Of a stretch of 64,000 nt of DNA, positions 25,501 through 32,956 are shown in pieces. The notes below the pieces were generated by a model. It was not told the DNA's origin. It made no database searches and saw only the letters and a list, made by a program, of their open reading frames with translations. Location: NCBI GenBank assembly GCA_965205725.1, contig OZ242189.1, positions 3,224,001 to 3,288,000 on the forward strand, in the 5' to 3' direction. Position numbers and translations under genes: made by a program. Within the stretch, counting starts at the first letter, position 1, and every line of letters begins with the position of its first letter. The stretch comes from G965205725 sp965205725 (GTDB taxonomy: Bacteria > Pseudomonadota > Gammaproteobacteria > Pseudomonadales > Halieaceae).

Positions 25501-28500
25501 TGACCCCGGACGGGAAGCCCCCGCCGGGCGCGCTCAAGGTTGCCGTGAAGGTTTCGTCGCCTTCCGGCAGGCTATCGTCGGTTACCGGCACCGGGAAGGT
25601 TTGGCTCAGGTCAGTCCCGCTCGCGCTCGCCGCGAAGGTCAGCATGCCGCTGGTAGCGGTGAAATCGTTTGCCAGCGCCGTGTCGCCAGTTTCCACCGAG
25701 GCGGCATAGTTCACCACCACTTCCGACCCCGGCGAACCCGACAGGGTTACCGTGAAGATCGCGGGATCGCCCTCATCAACCGAAGCGCTGGGGCCCGCAA
25801 TGGAAATCGTCTCCGGGGCCGCCGTCACCATTTCCGTGGACGCGCTCACTAAGGCTTGGGTGGATCCGGTGTAGTCGATTGCTACGCTTATCCGCTTGCC
25901 CGCATCACTCGGGGTCGGCGTGTAGGTGCGGGAGGTCGCTCCGCTAATGTCAACGCCATCCGCCATCCATTGGTAGGTGAGCGGGAGCGCCGCGCGGAGA
26001 ACATTATCTATATCAATGTCTGCGGTCAGCACAGCGCCCACAAAAGGCATGCCCGTGATGATGGAATCGGTGACGGTGATGTTGAATGTCAGCGAGTCGA
26101 TCCTGCCAGATGCACCGACGACGAAGTAACTATACTCGGCGGTGGCGGTGTTAGTGGTCGGCGTGCCGACGATAGATCGGATCAGCGTCATATAGCTCAT
26201 TCCGGCCGGCAAATTAGTCGAGGGCGATGCGAGATCCGAGGATCTGGCCAGGGTGTAATCCAGCTCATTTGGATCGCCGCCAGTGGCTTCGGGCAGGACG
26301 GTTTCGGCGGGAAGGCCCGTGAAGTAGACCGTGTCGGCCACTGTGTCGGTGAACCTTGCCTGGCTGGTGACGGGGCTGATGTCGACCGTGTCCGAATCGC
26401 TCTGGTCGGCCGAATCTAATACAAACAGGGTGAATGTCAGGGTCTCACTGCCCTCCGGCATGACAAAGGTCGGGTTGGCAGCCGCGTTGTCGCTCAGCGG
26501 AATCGGCACGCCGCCTACCGACGGCGGCACCCACAGATAACCCAGTTCACCTTCATCAGAACTGCCACGACCGAACAAGGTTACGGTCGCACCCACCAGC
26601 ACATCCGTCTGATCCGCCCCGGCATTGGCAACAGGCGGGTCATCCACCACGCCGGTCACGTTGATGGAGACGCGATCAGCGGATGAAACCAGACCGCTGG
26701 CGGAATCGGTTACCACCAGCTCGAAGCGCAGTTCGGCGTCGGCAATCAAAACCTCCTCCGGCACCTCAAAAGTCGGCGCAGCGGTGAACGGTGGCGTGGG
26801 CATGTCCGTCCCCTCCACGATAACACCGCCTTCGCGCAGTTGAACGGGCGTGTCGCCTGCTACGGATATTTGCCGCCACGAATACTCCAGCGCTGTGCCG
26901 TTCTGGCCATCACGGCTGGCGCTGCCGTCCAGGGTGACCGTATCGCCCTCGGCCACGGACTGATCCGGCCCGGCATCCGCTGTGGGCGCGTCGTGTGTGC
27001 TGATGCGGAGGCTGTCCCCTAATGACCGGTTGCCGTTTACATCCGCCACAGTCAGGATGAATTCCAGCGCGGAGTCGGTGCTGGTGGTTAAGGTCGGCAT
27101 TACAAATTCCGCACTAGGGCTAGCATTGAGCGTGGTAGTGCCGCCCGTCAAGTCGCACGCCGGGGTCAGGGTAACCTCCGGTTCAGCGCCTGCGCTCTGG
27201 GTCCAGCAATAAGTTAAGGCATCGCTCTCGGGATCGGAACTCCCCACGCCGTCCAGAGTCACGCTCGCGCCCGCGCTCACACCGGACTGATCCGGCCCGG
27301 CCTCGGCGAGCGGGATAGTATTGCGGAAGGTAACGGTCGCGGTATCCGTGCCGGCGCTGTTGGTGGCGGTGATGGTGTAGGTAACGGTGGCAGGCGTATT
27401 ACTCGGCACGCGGGTGTAAGTGCCGGAGATGCTGCCGGTGGCGGTGTCGAAGGACAGGCCATCGCCGATGGTCGGGCTGATGCTGAAACTATCCACAGCA
27501 CCCCCGGATGAAACAATCCTCACCGGGTCGATGGGAAGACCAATGACCGCTATTCTGTCCGCGGAATTCTGAATGCTGATATTCGGCCTCGCGGCTGCGG
27601 CGATGGTCGCCTTGGCGATCGCTGTGCCCAGCACCGCGCTCGCTGGCAACGGGTGCGAGGTACTTTCCACCAGCGTCACCGAAAAGGTCTCATCGCCCTC
27701 TGTGGTATCAGTATCGGCGTGCACACGAACCGCGATCTGCCGGGTCAGGTCAGCGCCGGTTACATCCGCCAGGAATACCAGGCTATTATTTATGCCGCTA
27801 TTGATGCTGGTTACGCTCTCGAAGTCGACCCCGGCGGTGGCCGTGTCATCGCTCTCCACCGAGGTGAAAAAATCCACCACCACCTCTTCACTGGGAGAAC
27901 TCGACAGCGTTACGGTGAAGATGGCCTCGCTGTTTTCGGCCACCGAGTTGGCGGGGCCGGCGATGGATATCTCTGCGGTCTGGTCGTTGGCTGCGATGGT
28001 CGCCTGGGCGGTGAAGGCGTCGTTTTCCAGGAACACGCCGTCCGGCAGAAATGCGCCCAAGGTCAGGGACAGCGTAAAGGTCTCGTCGCCCTCGCGCGCG
28101 GTATCGTCAATGGTCGGCACCGTGATTTCCCGGCTCAGGGCCGCGCCGCTGGCGTTTTCCGCGAAGGTCAGCATGCCCGTGGTAGGGGTGAAATCGCCGG
28201 CCACCGCCGTGTCAGTCGGCAAGATCTCGGTCTGGTAAGTCAGCGCTATCGGCGCGCCGGGCGCGCCGGACAGGGCGATGGTGAAGGTGGCGTCATCGCC
28301 CTCGGTGACGCTGGCGGCGGGCCCCTGGATGGACAGCAGCACGACTTCCCCGTCACTCGCTGCGATGGTCGCCTGGGCGCTCGTGGCGGTCGAATCCAGG
28401 ATGACCCCGGTCGGCAACGGGTTAAGGGGATTCGGGAACAGGTTCAGCGTAAAAGTCTCGGCGCGCTCAGCGCGGGTATCGTCCGTGGTCGGCACCCGGA

Positions 28501-31054
28501 TTTCCTGGGTCAGGGCCGCGCCGCTGGCGTTGGCGGCGAAGGTCAGCGTGCCGCTGGTGGCGGTGAAATCATCCGCCAAGCCGGTGCCGGTGGATTCCAC
28601 AGCGGTGGCGTAATCCACCACCACCTGGGCATCGGGAGAGCCGGACAGGGTTACGCTGAAGACTGCATCATCCCCCTCGTCAACCTCGGCGCTGGGGCCG
28701 CTAACCCCCACCGTTACCACATCGCTGGCGGCGATGGTCGCCCGCGCACTCAGGGCCGTGGGATTCAGGGTGGCGCTCGCCGGCAACGGGCTGGCAGCGT
28801 TCTCGGTCAAGGTCGCCGTGAAGGTCTCGACATCCTCCGGCAGCGCATCATCTTGCACCGCAACCGCGGCAGTCTGGGTCAGGTCAGCGCCGCTCGCACC
28901 CGCAGCGAAGGTTAGCGTAACGGGCGCGGTAGCGAAATCATCATCCGCCGTGGCCGTGTCATTTCCAACCATCGCGCTGATGACATCCACCGTCACCTCG
29001 GCATCGGGAGAGCCGGACAGGGTTACGCGGAAGTTCGCGTTGTCGCCCTCGGCAACCGGGGTATCCGGGGGCGCAATCGCTATGGTTATCGGAGGATTGG
29101 TCGTCTGATCGTTGTCCGCGATGGTCACCCGGACGCTGCTGGCCGCCGGGTTCAGCATGGCGACGCCGGCCGGGAAGGCCAGAGAGCTCAGGGTCCCGTG
29201 CGCTGTGAAGGTCTCATCGCCCTCGACCGCGCTGTCGTCTACCGTCCCTATCACGAACTCCTGGCTCAGAGCCGCACCGGTGGCGTTCGCCGCGAAGAAT
29301 GCTATGCCGCCGCCGCTGAAATCGAGGATAGCCGTCGCCGTATCGCCCGGCCTCATACTGGCGCTAACGATGAATCCCACTGCTTCCGAGGGAGAAGCCG
29401 ACAGGGTTATCGTGATGATCGCGTCGTCGCCCTCGGTAACCGGGGCGTCGGGGCCTGTTATCGAAATCAGCACCGGATCGCTGGCCGCGATGGTCGTCCG
29501 GGCGCTGGTGGCGGTCGAATCCAGGCTAACCCCAATCGGAAACGGGTTGTCTACAGTGTCCTCGCTCAAGGTCACGGTAAAGGTCTCATCGCCCTCGATC
29601 AGCGCATCGTCTGTCACCAGAACCCGCACCGTTTGCGTCAGATCATCCCCGCTCGCAAACGCCGCGAAGCGCAGCGTGCCGCTGTTGGCGGTGATGTCGG
29701 TGAGAGCGCCCCCCACCGTCGCCGTATCGCCCGCCTCCGCCGTGGCGGCATAATTCACCACCACCGGCACCTCGGGAGAACCCGACAGGGTCACGGTGAA
29801 TTCGGCGAGCTGGCCCTCGCTGACATCGTTTGCAGGGCCTTCGATGGACAGGCTGAGAATCGGCGGGTTGGTGGCTGCGATGGTCGCCTGAGCCGTCGCC
29901 GTGCCCAGCACCACGCCCGCTGGAAACGGGATCCCGAGAGGTTCCGACAAGGTCACCGCAAAGGTCTCGTTGCCCTCTACCAGGGTATCCTGGGTCACTG
30001 GAATTCGGATCTCCTGGGTCAAGGGACTTCCGGCTTGTCTTGAGAACATCAGCTGATTACGGGTCTCCGTGAAATCGGTCTGCTGGGCCGCGTCGTTGCC
30101 CGTCGTCAGCGAGGTGCCGTACTGCACACTCAGGTTATTTTCCGGCAAACGCGACACGCTCACAATGAAGACCGCATCTTCGCCCTCCTGCACAGCCTCG
30201 TCGGGCCCCTGGATGGAGATGGTCAAGGCATCGCTCGCTGCGATGGTCGCCTGGGGGTCGTTGTCCCCCGAAATGGTGAAGCCCGACGAACCCGCGGCGC
30301 TCCTGAACAGCACCGAGAAAGTCTCTGAGCCCTCAACCGCATTATCATCGCGCACTGGCACTTCAACCGTTTGCACCCAGTTCCTTGCCGGCGCACCCGC
30401 CAGGAAGGTCAGCGTGCCGCTGGTGGCCGTGAAATCATCTGCGCTGGCCGTGTCGCCGCTCCCAGCACTCACCGTGGCCTCGTAGTTCAGCACCACCCGC
30501 GTCCCCGGCGAGCCCGACAAGGTCACAGTGAACACCGCATTCTCGCCCTCGGCGACCTCGGCATCGGGCGCCGCGATGGTCACCATTATCGGATCACTCT
30601 GGTCGGTGATAGTCGCCTGGGCGCTGGTGGCCGCCGGGTCCAGAATCACGCCCGTCGGCAACGGGTTAGCCGGCGTGGTGCGCAACCGCACCGTGAAGGT
30701 CTCGTCCGCCTCTGACAGCGTATCGTCGCGCACCATGACCGTGATCTCCTGCATCAAGTCACCGCCACTGGCACCCGCCGCGAAGGTCAAATTCCCCGAC
30801 CCGGTCGCGAAGTCGACTATCGACGCCGAGTCACCGCTCGCCGTCGAGGCGATATACCCCACCACCACCTCCTCCCCGGGCGAACCCGACAAGGTTACCG
30901 TGAAAGTGGCCACCTCGCCCTCGTCCACCGGCCCTGCGGGGCCTTCGATGGACAAGGTCAGATCAGTCTGCGCGTTAGCCCACTGCGCCGCAAACAACAT
31001 AACCAGCAACGCTGCACCGAGCAGCCTGCCCGCGCCTGTGATGGCGCCTAACAT
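22523..31054 (-). CDS. Giant autotransporter adhesin with Calx-beta and PKD-like repeats
   Basis: 2,843 residues from ATG 31054. A signal peptide ends near AQWANAQ. Eleven Calx-beta-type modules begin with variants of 'SIAGPSASVDEGDPATFTV': nine at about residues 30-1160 and two nearly identical at about 1745-1985. Between them lie He_PIG/Ig-like and three PKD/REJ-like modules ('ADAGPDQSVAEGDTVTLDG'). A Gly-Pro-Ala linker and three more PKD-like modules follow (about 2015-2290), then a Ser/Thr/Ala-rich low-complexity stretch (about 2330-2450). An autotransporter beta barrel closes it (about 2480-2843), with 'WSLWGRGDFSHFEG' near its start and a terminal Phe. Surface display and calcium-dependent adhesion are inferred. 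The annotated start lacks a ribosome-binding site; a better start at 31104 is out of frame by the 12-base C run, suggesting phase variation. Confidence 0.9.
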   Translation of the reverse strand: MLGAITGAGRLLGAALLVMLFAAQWANAQTDLTLSIEGPAGPVDEGEVATFTVTLSGSPGEEVVVGYIASTASGDSASIVDFATGSGNLTFAAGASGGDLMQEITVMVRDDTLSEADETFTVRLRTTPANPLPTGVILDPAATSAQATITDQSDPIMVTIAAPDAEVAEGENAVFTVTLSGSPGTRVVLNYEATVSAGSGDTASADDFTATSGTLTFLAGAPARNWVQTVEVPVRDDNAVEGSETFSVLFRSAAGSSGFTISGDNDPQATIAASDALTISIQGPDEAVQEGEDAVFIVSVSRLPENNLSVQYGTSLTTGNDAAQQTDFTETRNQLMFSRQAGSPLTQEIRIPVTQDTLVEGNETFAVTLSEPLGIPFPAGVVLGTATAQATIAATNPPILSLSIEGPANDVSEGQLAEFTVTLSGSPEVPVVVNYAATAEAGDTATVGGALTDITANSGTLRFAAFASGDDLTQTVRVLVTDDALIEGDETFTVTLSEDTVDNPFPIGVSLDSTATSARTTIAASDPVLISITGPDAPVTEGDDAIITITLSASPSEAVGFIVSASMRPGDTATAILDFSGGGIAFFAANATGAALSQEFVIGTVDDSAVEGDETFTAHGTLSSLAFPAGVAMLNPAASSVRVTIADNDQTTNPPITIAIAPPDTPVAEGDNANFRVTLSGSPDAEVTVDVISAMVGNDTATADDDFATAPVTLTFAAGASGADLTQTAAVAVQDDALPEDVETFTATLTENAASPLPASATLNPTALSARATIAASDVVTVGVSGPSAEVDEGDDAVFSVTLSGSPDAQVVVDYATAVESTGTGLADDFTATSGTLTFAANASGAALTQEIRVPTTDDTRAERAETFTLNLFPNPLNPLPTGVILDSTATSAQATIAASDGEVVLLSIQGPAASVTEGDDATFTIALSGAPGAPIALTYQTEILPTDTAVAGDFTPTTGMLTFAENASGAALSREITVPTIDDTAREGDETFTLSLTLGAFLPDGVFLENDAFTAQATIAANDQTAEISIAGPANSVAENSEAIFTVTLSSSPSEEVVVDFFTSVESDDTATAGVDFESVTSINSGINNSLVFLADVTGADLTRQIAVRVHADTDTTEGDETFSVTLVESTSHPLPASAVLGTAIAKATIAAAARPNISIQNSADRIAVIGLPIDPVRIVSSGGAVDSFSISPTIGDGLSFDTATGSISGTYTRVPSNTPATVTYTITATNSAGTDTATVTFRNTIPLAEAGPDQSGVSAGASVTLDGVGSSDPESDALTYCWTQSAGAEPEVTLTPACDLTGGTTTLNASPSAEFVMPTLTTSTDSALEFILTVADVNGNRSLGDSLRISTHDAPTADAGPDQSVAEGDTVTLDGSASRDGQNGTALEYSWRQISVAGDTPVQLREGGVIVEGTDMPTPPFTAAPTFEVPEEVLIADAELRFELVVTDSASGLVSSADRVSINVTGVVDDPPVANAGADQTDVLVGATVTLFGRGSSDEGELGYLWVPPSVGGVPIPLSDNAAANPTFVMPEGSETLTFTLFVLDSADQSDSDTVDISPVTSQARFTDTVADTVYFTGLPAETVLPEATGGDPNELDYTLARSSDLASPSTNLPAGMSYMTLIRSIVGTPTTNTATAEYSYFVVGASGRIDSLTFNITVTDSIITGMPFVGAVLTADIDIDNVLRAALPLTYQWMADGVDISGATSRTYTPTPSDAGKRISVAIDYTGSTQALVSASTEMVTAAPETISIAGPSASVDEGDPAIFTVTLSGSPGSEVVVNYAASVETGDTALANDFTATSGMLTFAASASGTDLSQTFPVPVTDDSLPEGDETFTATLSAPGGGFPSGVTLDSSATSAQATIAANDAPAVMVSIAGPSASVDEGDPATFTVTLSASPGSEVVVNYAASVETGDTALANDFTATSDTLTFAANASGGDLSQTFSVPTTDDSDTEGEETFTVTLSAPSGGFPSGVTLDSSATSTQATIAANDAPDPGPAPGPGPAPAPAAPVANAGQPQTVTEGATVTLNGSATDPDSDAADLSYAWTQTSGQEVTLSGADSPSPSFTAPTGLSADAVLGFSLTVSDGSLSASASVNVTVTNVNDAPSADAGTDQTVDEGATVTLSGSGTDPDTGDSLSYTWTQTSGQDVTLSGADSPSASFTAPTELGVDAVLGFSLTVSDGRLSASASVTVTVTAANDAPSADAGADQSVDEGAAVTLSGSGTDPDPGDTESLSYAWTQTGGPTVSLSRANSASPSFTAPNALDTDTVLTFRLTVTDPRGASGSDSVQVTVETNVAARQQALELNLAAFGRSVAASAVDAIGERLKPASAGPQTSTVSGLSLAACLSSITNLISADTVTANSDSTADSADSTTTADSTVSTNTASANTVRASTATVHTAGLGDLGSSGDLGSTGNLGDSMGGLNRASADRQSDNPVGNACQLPDREQLARSAFVIPLGLSQNLSQNLNENDSTAEPSAQWSLWGRGDFSHFEGSPQSDFDLDGEVVSGYLGLDYRLETGALVGVALSHSSGETDYRSGETDGELETDLSSVYPYGYWSPRDGLGLWGLLGIGQGDATLSHGATTFETDLDMRLGALGLRQALHSTGEFELALKADAFIVELESEDVPGLPEVTAQARRARLLLEASRHWQVQPEARLSTSLELGVRVDGGDAEEGEGAEVGVGLEYANGRGLSTALRAHGLLAHKESDFEAWGASLTVQLDPGVSGQGLALTLTPVWGQDSGGGAQALWESERALQDSGLAQRPTARLELNLSYGLVQSDRLTRLRPFAQLEMAGGLARKLRLGMQLERPDGLELEVFAGRNASEQRAPEHLLGLSGRLHF

Positions 31055-31124
31055 GATGTTTGACCAATGTGGGGGGGGGGGGTGACACGGGATGGGTGAT
31101 TCATGCTGCTATCCTTTTTACTTT
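31048..31124 (-). promoter_or_regulatory. Alternative start region with strong Shine-Dalgarno, frame set by a C run
   Basis: On the minus strand AAGGA lies 7 bases before ATG 31104-31102. From this ATG, with the present 12 C residues, translation ends after 18 codons at TAG 31050-31048. One extra C (13), or two fewer (10), puts this ATG in frame with the autotransporter signal peptide. This is the geometry of slipped-strand translational switches. Confidence 0.7.
31071..31082 (-). repeat. Homopolymeric tract of 12 C (coding strand)
   Basis: Twelve consecutive G on the plus strand, by far the longest homopolymer noticed in the window. It lies between the ribosome-binding site/ATG at 31104 and the signal-peptide codons of the giant autotransporter. 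Confidence 0.9.
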
Positions 31125-31149
31125 TTTATTACCTTTTTAGTAACTTATT

Positions 31150-31287
31150 GAGACCTCAGCATAACGACTACACTTGCCAATCCATCGTTAAAAAAGGCTT
31201 AAAATGCTCATTTACACCAGTAAACTCCGCTTTTGCGCCTTTTTTTGCCTCGACTTGGCTTCACTCGCTACGTTATGCAGAGGTCTC
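31150..31287. mobile_element. MITE of a related type (138 bp), TSD TTATT
   Basis: Ends GAGACCTCAGCATAACG and CGTTATGCAGAGGTCTC are inverted repeats with one mismatch, flanked by TTATT on both sides (31145-31149 and 31288-31292). It shares the GAGACCT tip, size and 5-bp duplication with the main MITE family, but the interior is different. It ends 46 bp before the ATG at 31104, so it sits in the autotransporter promoter region. Confidence 0.93.
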
Positions 31288-31558
31288 TTATTAGTCTCTT
31301 AGTCTCTATTCTCTTGGCATCTATGCGCTCAGCATAGACCAAAATATCGCTCACGCCATTACAGCGTCTCTTTAAGCGTACCTGCCCTGAGTCGGTTGTC
31401 AACTGAATTGTCCGGTTTTGTTAGTAACACATCAGTAGCACCGTGTTAAGCTCGACGGACTCCCAGAGTCAGGTTAGAACTATGAGTGAATCACCGGGTG
31501 TCTGTATGACAGCGGACGACGTTATAGCGGGCGTTAATTTGAACGGAAAGGTCTCAGT

Positions 31559-32956
31559 ATGTCTATCCATGATGTGTCCGTCCTGTTGCGGGGCGAAATT
31601 TCTACCGGCTCACTGGTGACGGTGCGCGGCTGGCTGCGCAGTAAACGCGACTCAAAAGCAGGAATCTCTTTTCTGGCTGTGCACGATGGCAGTTGCTTTG
31701 ACGCAATTCAGGCTGTGGTTCCCGCCGGGCTGGAGAACTACGAGAGTGAAGTGCTGGCCCTGACAACGGGTTGCTCGGTTGTGGTAACCGGTGAACTGGT
31801 GGAGAGCGAAGGCAGGGGGCAGTCGGTTGAAATCCAGGCTGCGAGGGTCGAGATTATTGGCCTGGTAGAGGACGCTGAGTCATATCCAATTGCCAAAAAA
31901 CGGCACACGTTTGAGTACCTGCGCACCGTTGCGCATTTGCGGCCGCGGACAAACAGTTTTGGCGCCATTACCCGTGTGCGAACCACCCTGGCGAACACCA
32001 TCCACAACTATTTTTATCAACAGGGCTTTCACTGGATTAGTACTCCAATTATCACAGCGAGTGATTGCGAAGGCGCCGGAGAATTGTTTCGGGTCAGCAC
32101 GCTGGATATGCAAAACCTGCCGAGGAGAGATGAGGGCGGAATTGACTACAGCGAAGATTTTTTTGGCACTGAATCTTTTTTGACCGTTTCTGGCCAGCTT
32201 AATGCGGAAGCCTACTGTCTGGCGATGAGCAAGGTCTACACGTTTGGACCAACCTTTCGAGCCGAGAACTCCAACACCAGCCGACACCTGGCAGAATTCT
32301 GGATGGTGGAGCCAGAAATTGCTTTCGCAAATTTAGCTGACAACGCGGACCTCGCTGAGAATTTGCTCAAGACGGTTTTTCAGCAGGTGCTGGACGCACG
32401 CGAAGACGACATGGCGTTTTTTGAGCAGCGCATTGACTCCGAAGTGATCAATCGAATGCGCACAGTCATCGATGCGCGTTTTGAGCGCATGGACTACAGC
32501 GAAGCTGTCAATATACTGCAAAATTGCGCCGGGGAATTTGAATTTCCTGTGCTCTGGGGGGTCGATTTGCAATCCGAGCATGAGCGCTATTTGGCCGAGA
32601 CCCATGTGGGACGCCCGGTGATTGTGATGAATTATCCCAAAGAGATTAAGGCTTTTTATATGCGCCTTAATGACGACGAAAAAACGGTTGCGGCGATGGA
32701 CGTATTGGCACCCGGGATTGGTGAAATTGTGGGTGGCAGCCAGCGCGAGGAGCGCCTCGATGTGCTGGATGCGCGTATGGCTGAAAGTGGGCTTGTCGGT
32801 GAGCTGGAGTGGTATAGAGATTTGCGTAAGTACGGCACGGTTCCACATGCTGGCTTTGGATTGGGGTTTGAACGCCTGCTGAACTACATCACTGGTATGG
32901 ACAATATACGCGATGCGATTCCATTTCCCCGGACTCCGGGACACGCGGATTATTAA
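31559..32956 (+). CDS. asnS: Asparaginyl-tRNA synthetase
   Basis: 465 residues, usual length. It charges tRNA-Asn with asparagine in the cytosol. An N-terminal OB-fold anticodon-binding domain ('VTVRGWLRSKRDSKAGISFL') is followed by a class II catalytic core with motif 2 ('TFGPTFRAENSNTSRHLAEF', containing the invariant Arg) and motif 3 ('GFGLGFERLLNYITG'). 'FFGTESFLTVSGQLNAEAYC' is diagnostic for AsnRS/AspRS. The start at ATG 31559 follows a GGAAAGG region. The gene converges on rnb: the two TAA stops overlap, leaving no room for a shared terminator. Confidence 0.97.
   Translation: MSIHDVSVLLRGEISTGSLVTVRGWLRSKRDSKAGISFLAVHDGSCFDAIQAVVPAGLENYESEVLALTTGCSVVVTGELVESEGRGQSVEIQAARVEIIGLVEDAESYPIAKKRHTFEYLRTVAHLRPRTNSFGAITRVRTTLANTIHNYFYQQGFHWISTPIITASDCEGAGELFRVSTLDMQNLPRRDEGGIDYSEDFFGTESFLTVSGQLNAEAYCLAMSKVYTFGPTFRAENSNTSRHLAEFWMVEPEIAFANLADNADLAENLLKTVFQQVLDAREDDMAFFEQRIDSEVINRMRTVIDARFERMDYSEAVNILQNCAGEFEFPVLWGVDLQSEHERYLAETHVGRPVIVMNYPKEIKAFYMRLNDDEKTVAAMDVLAPGIGEIVGGSQREERLDVLDARMAESGLVGELEWYRDLRKYGTVPHAGFGLGFERLLNYITGMDNIRDAIPFPRTPGHADY

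Noticed and set aside
24623..25852. Long open frames antisense to the autotransporter (409 codons here, 420 codons at 27653-28915, others)
   Set aside because: They are caused by the biased codon use and repeated modules of the giant gene. Their products are low-complexity Gly/Arg/His-rich without domains, and the sense frame is clearly the real one.
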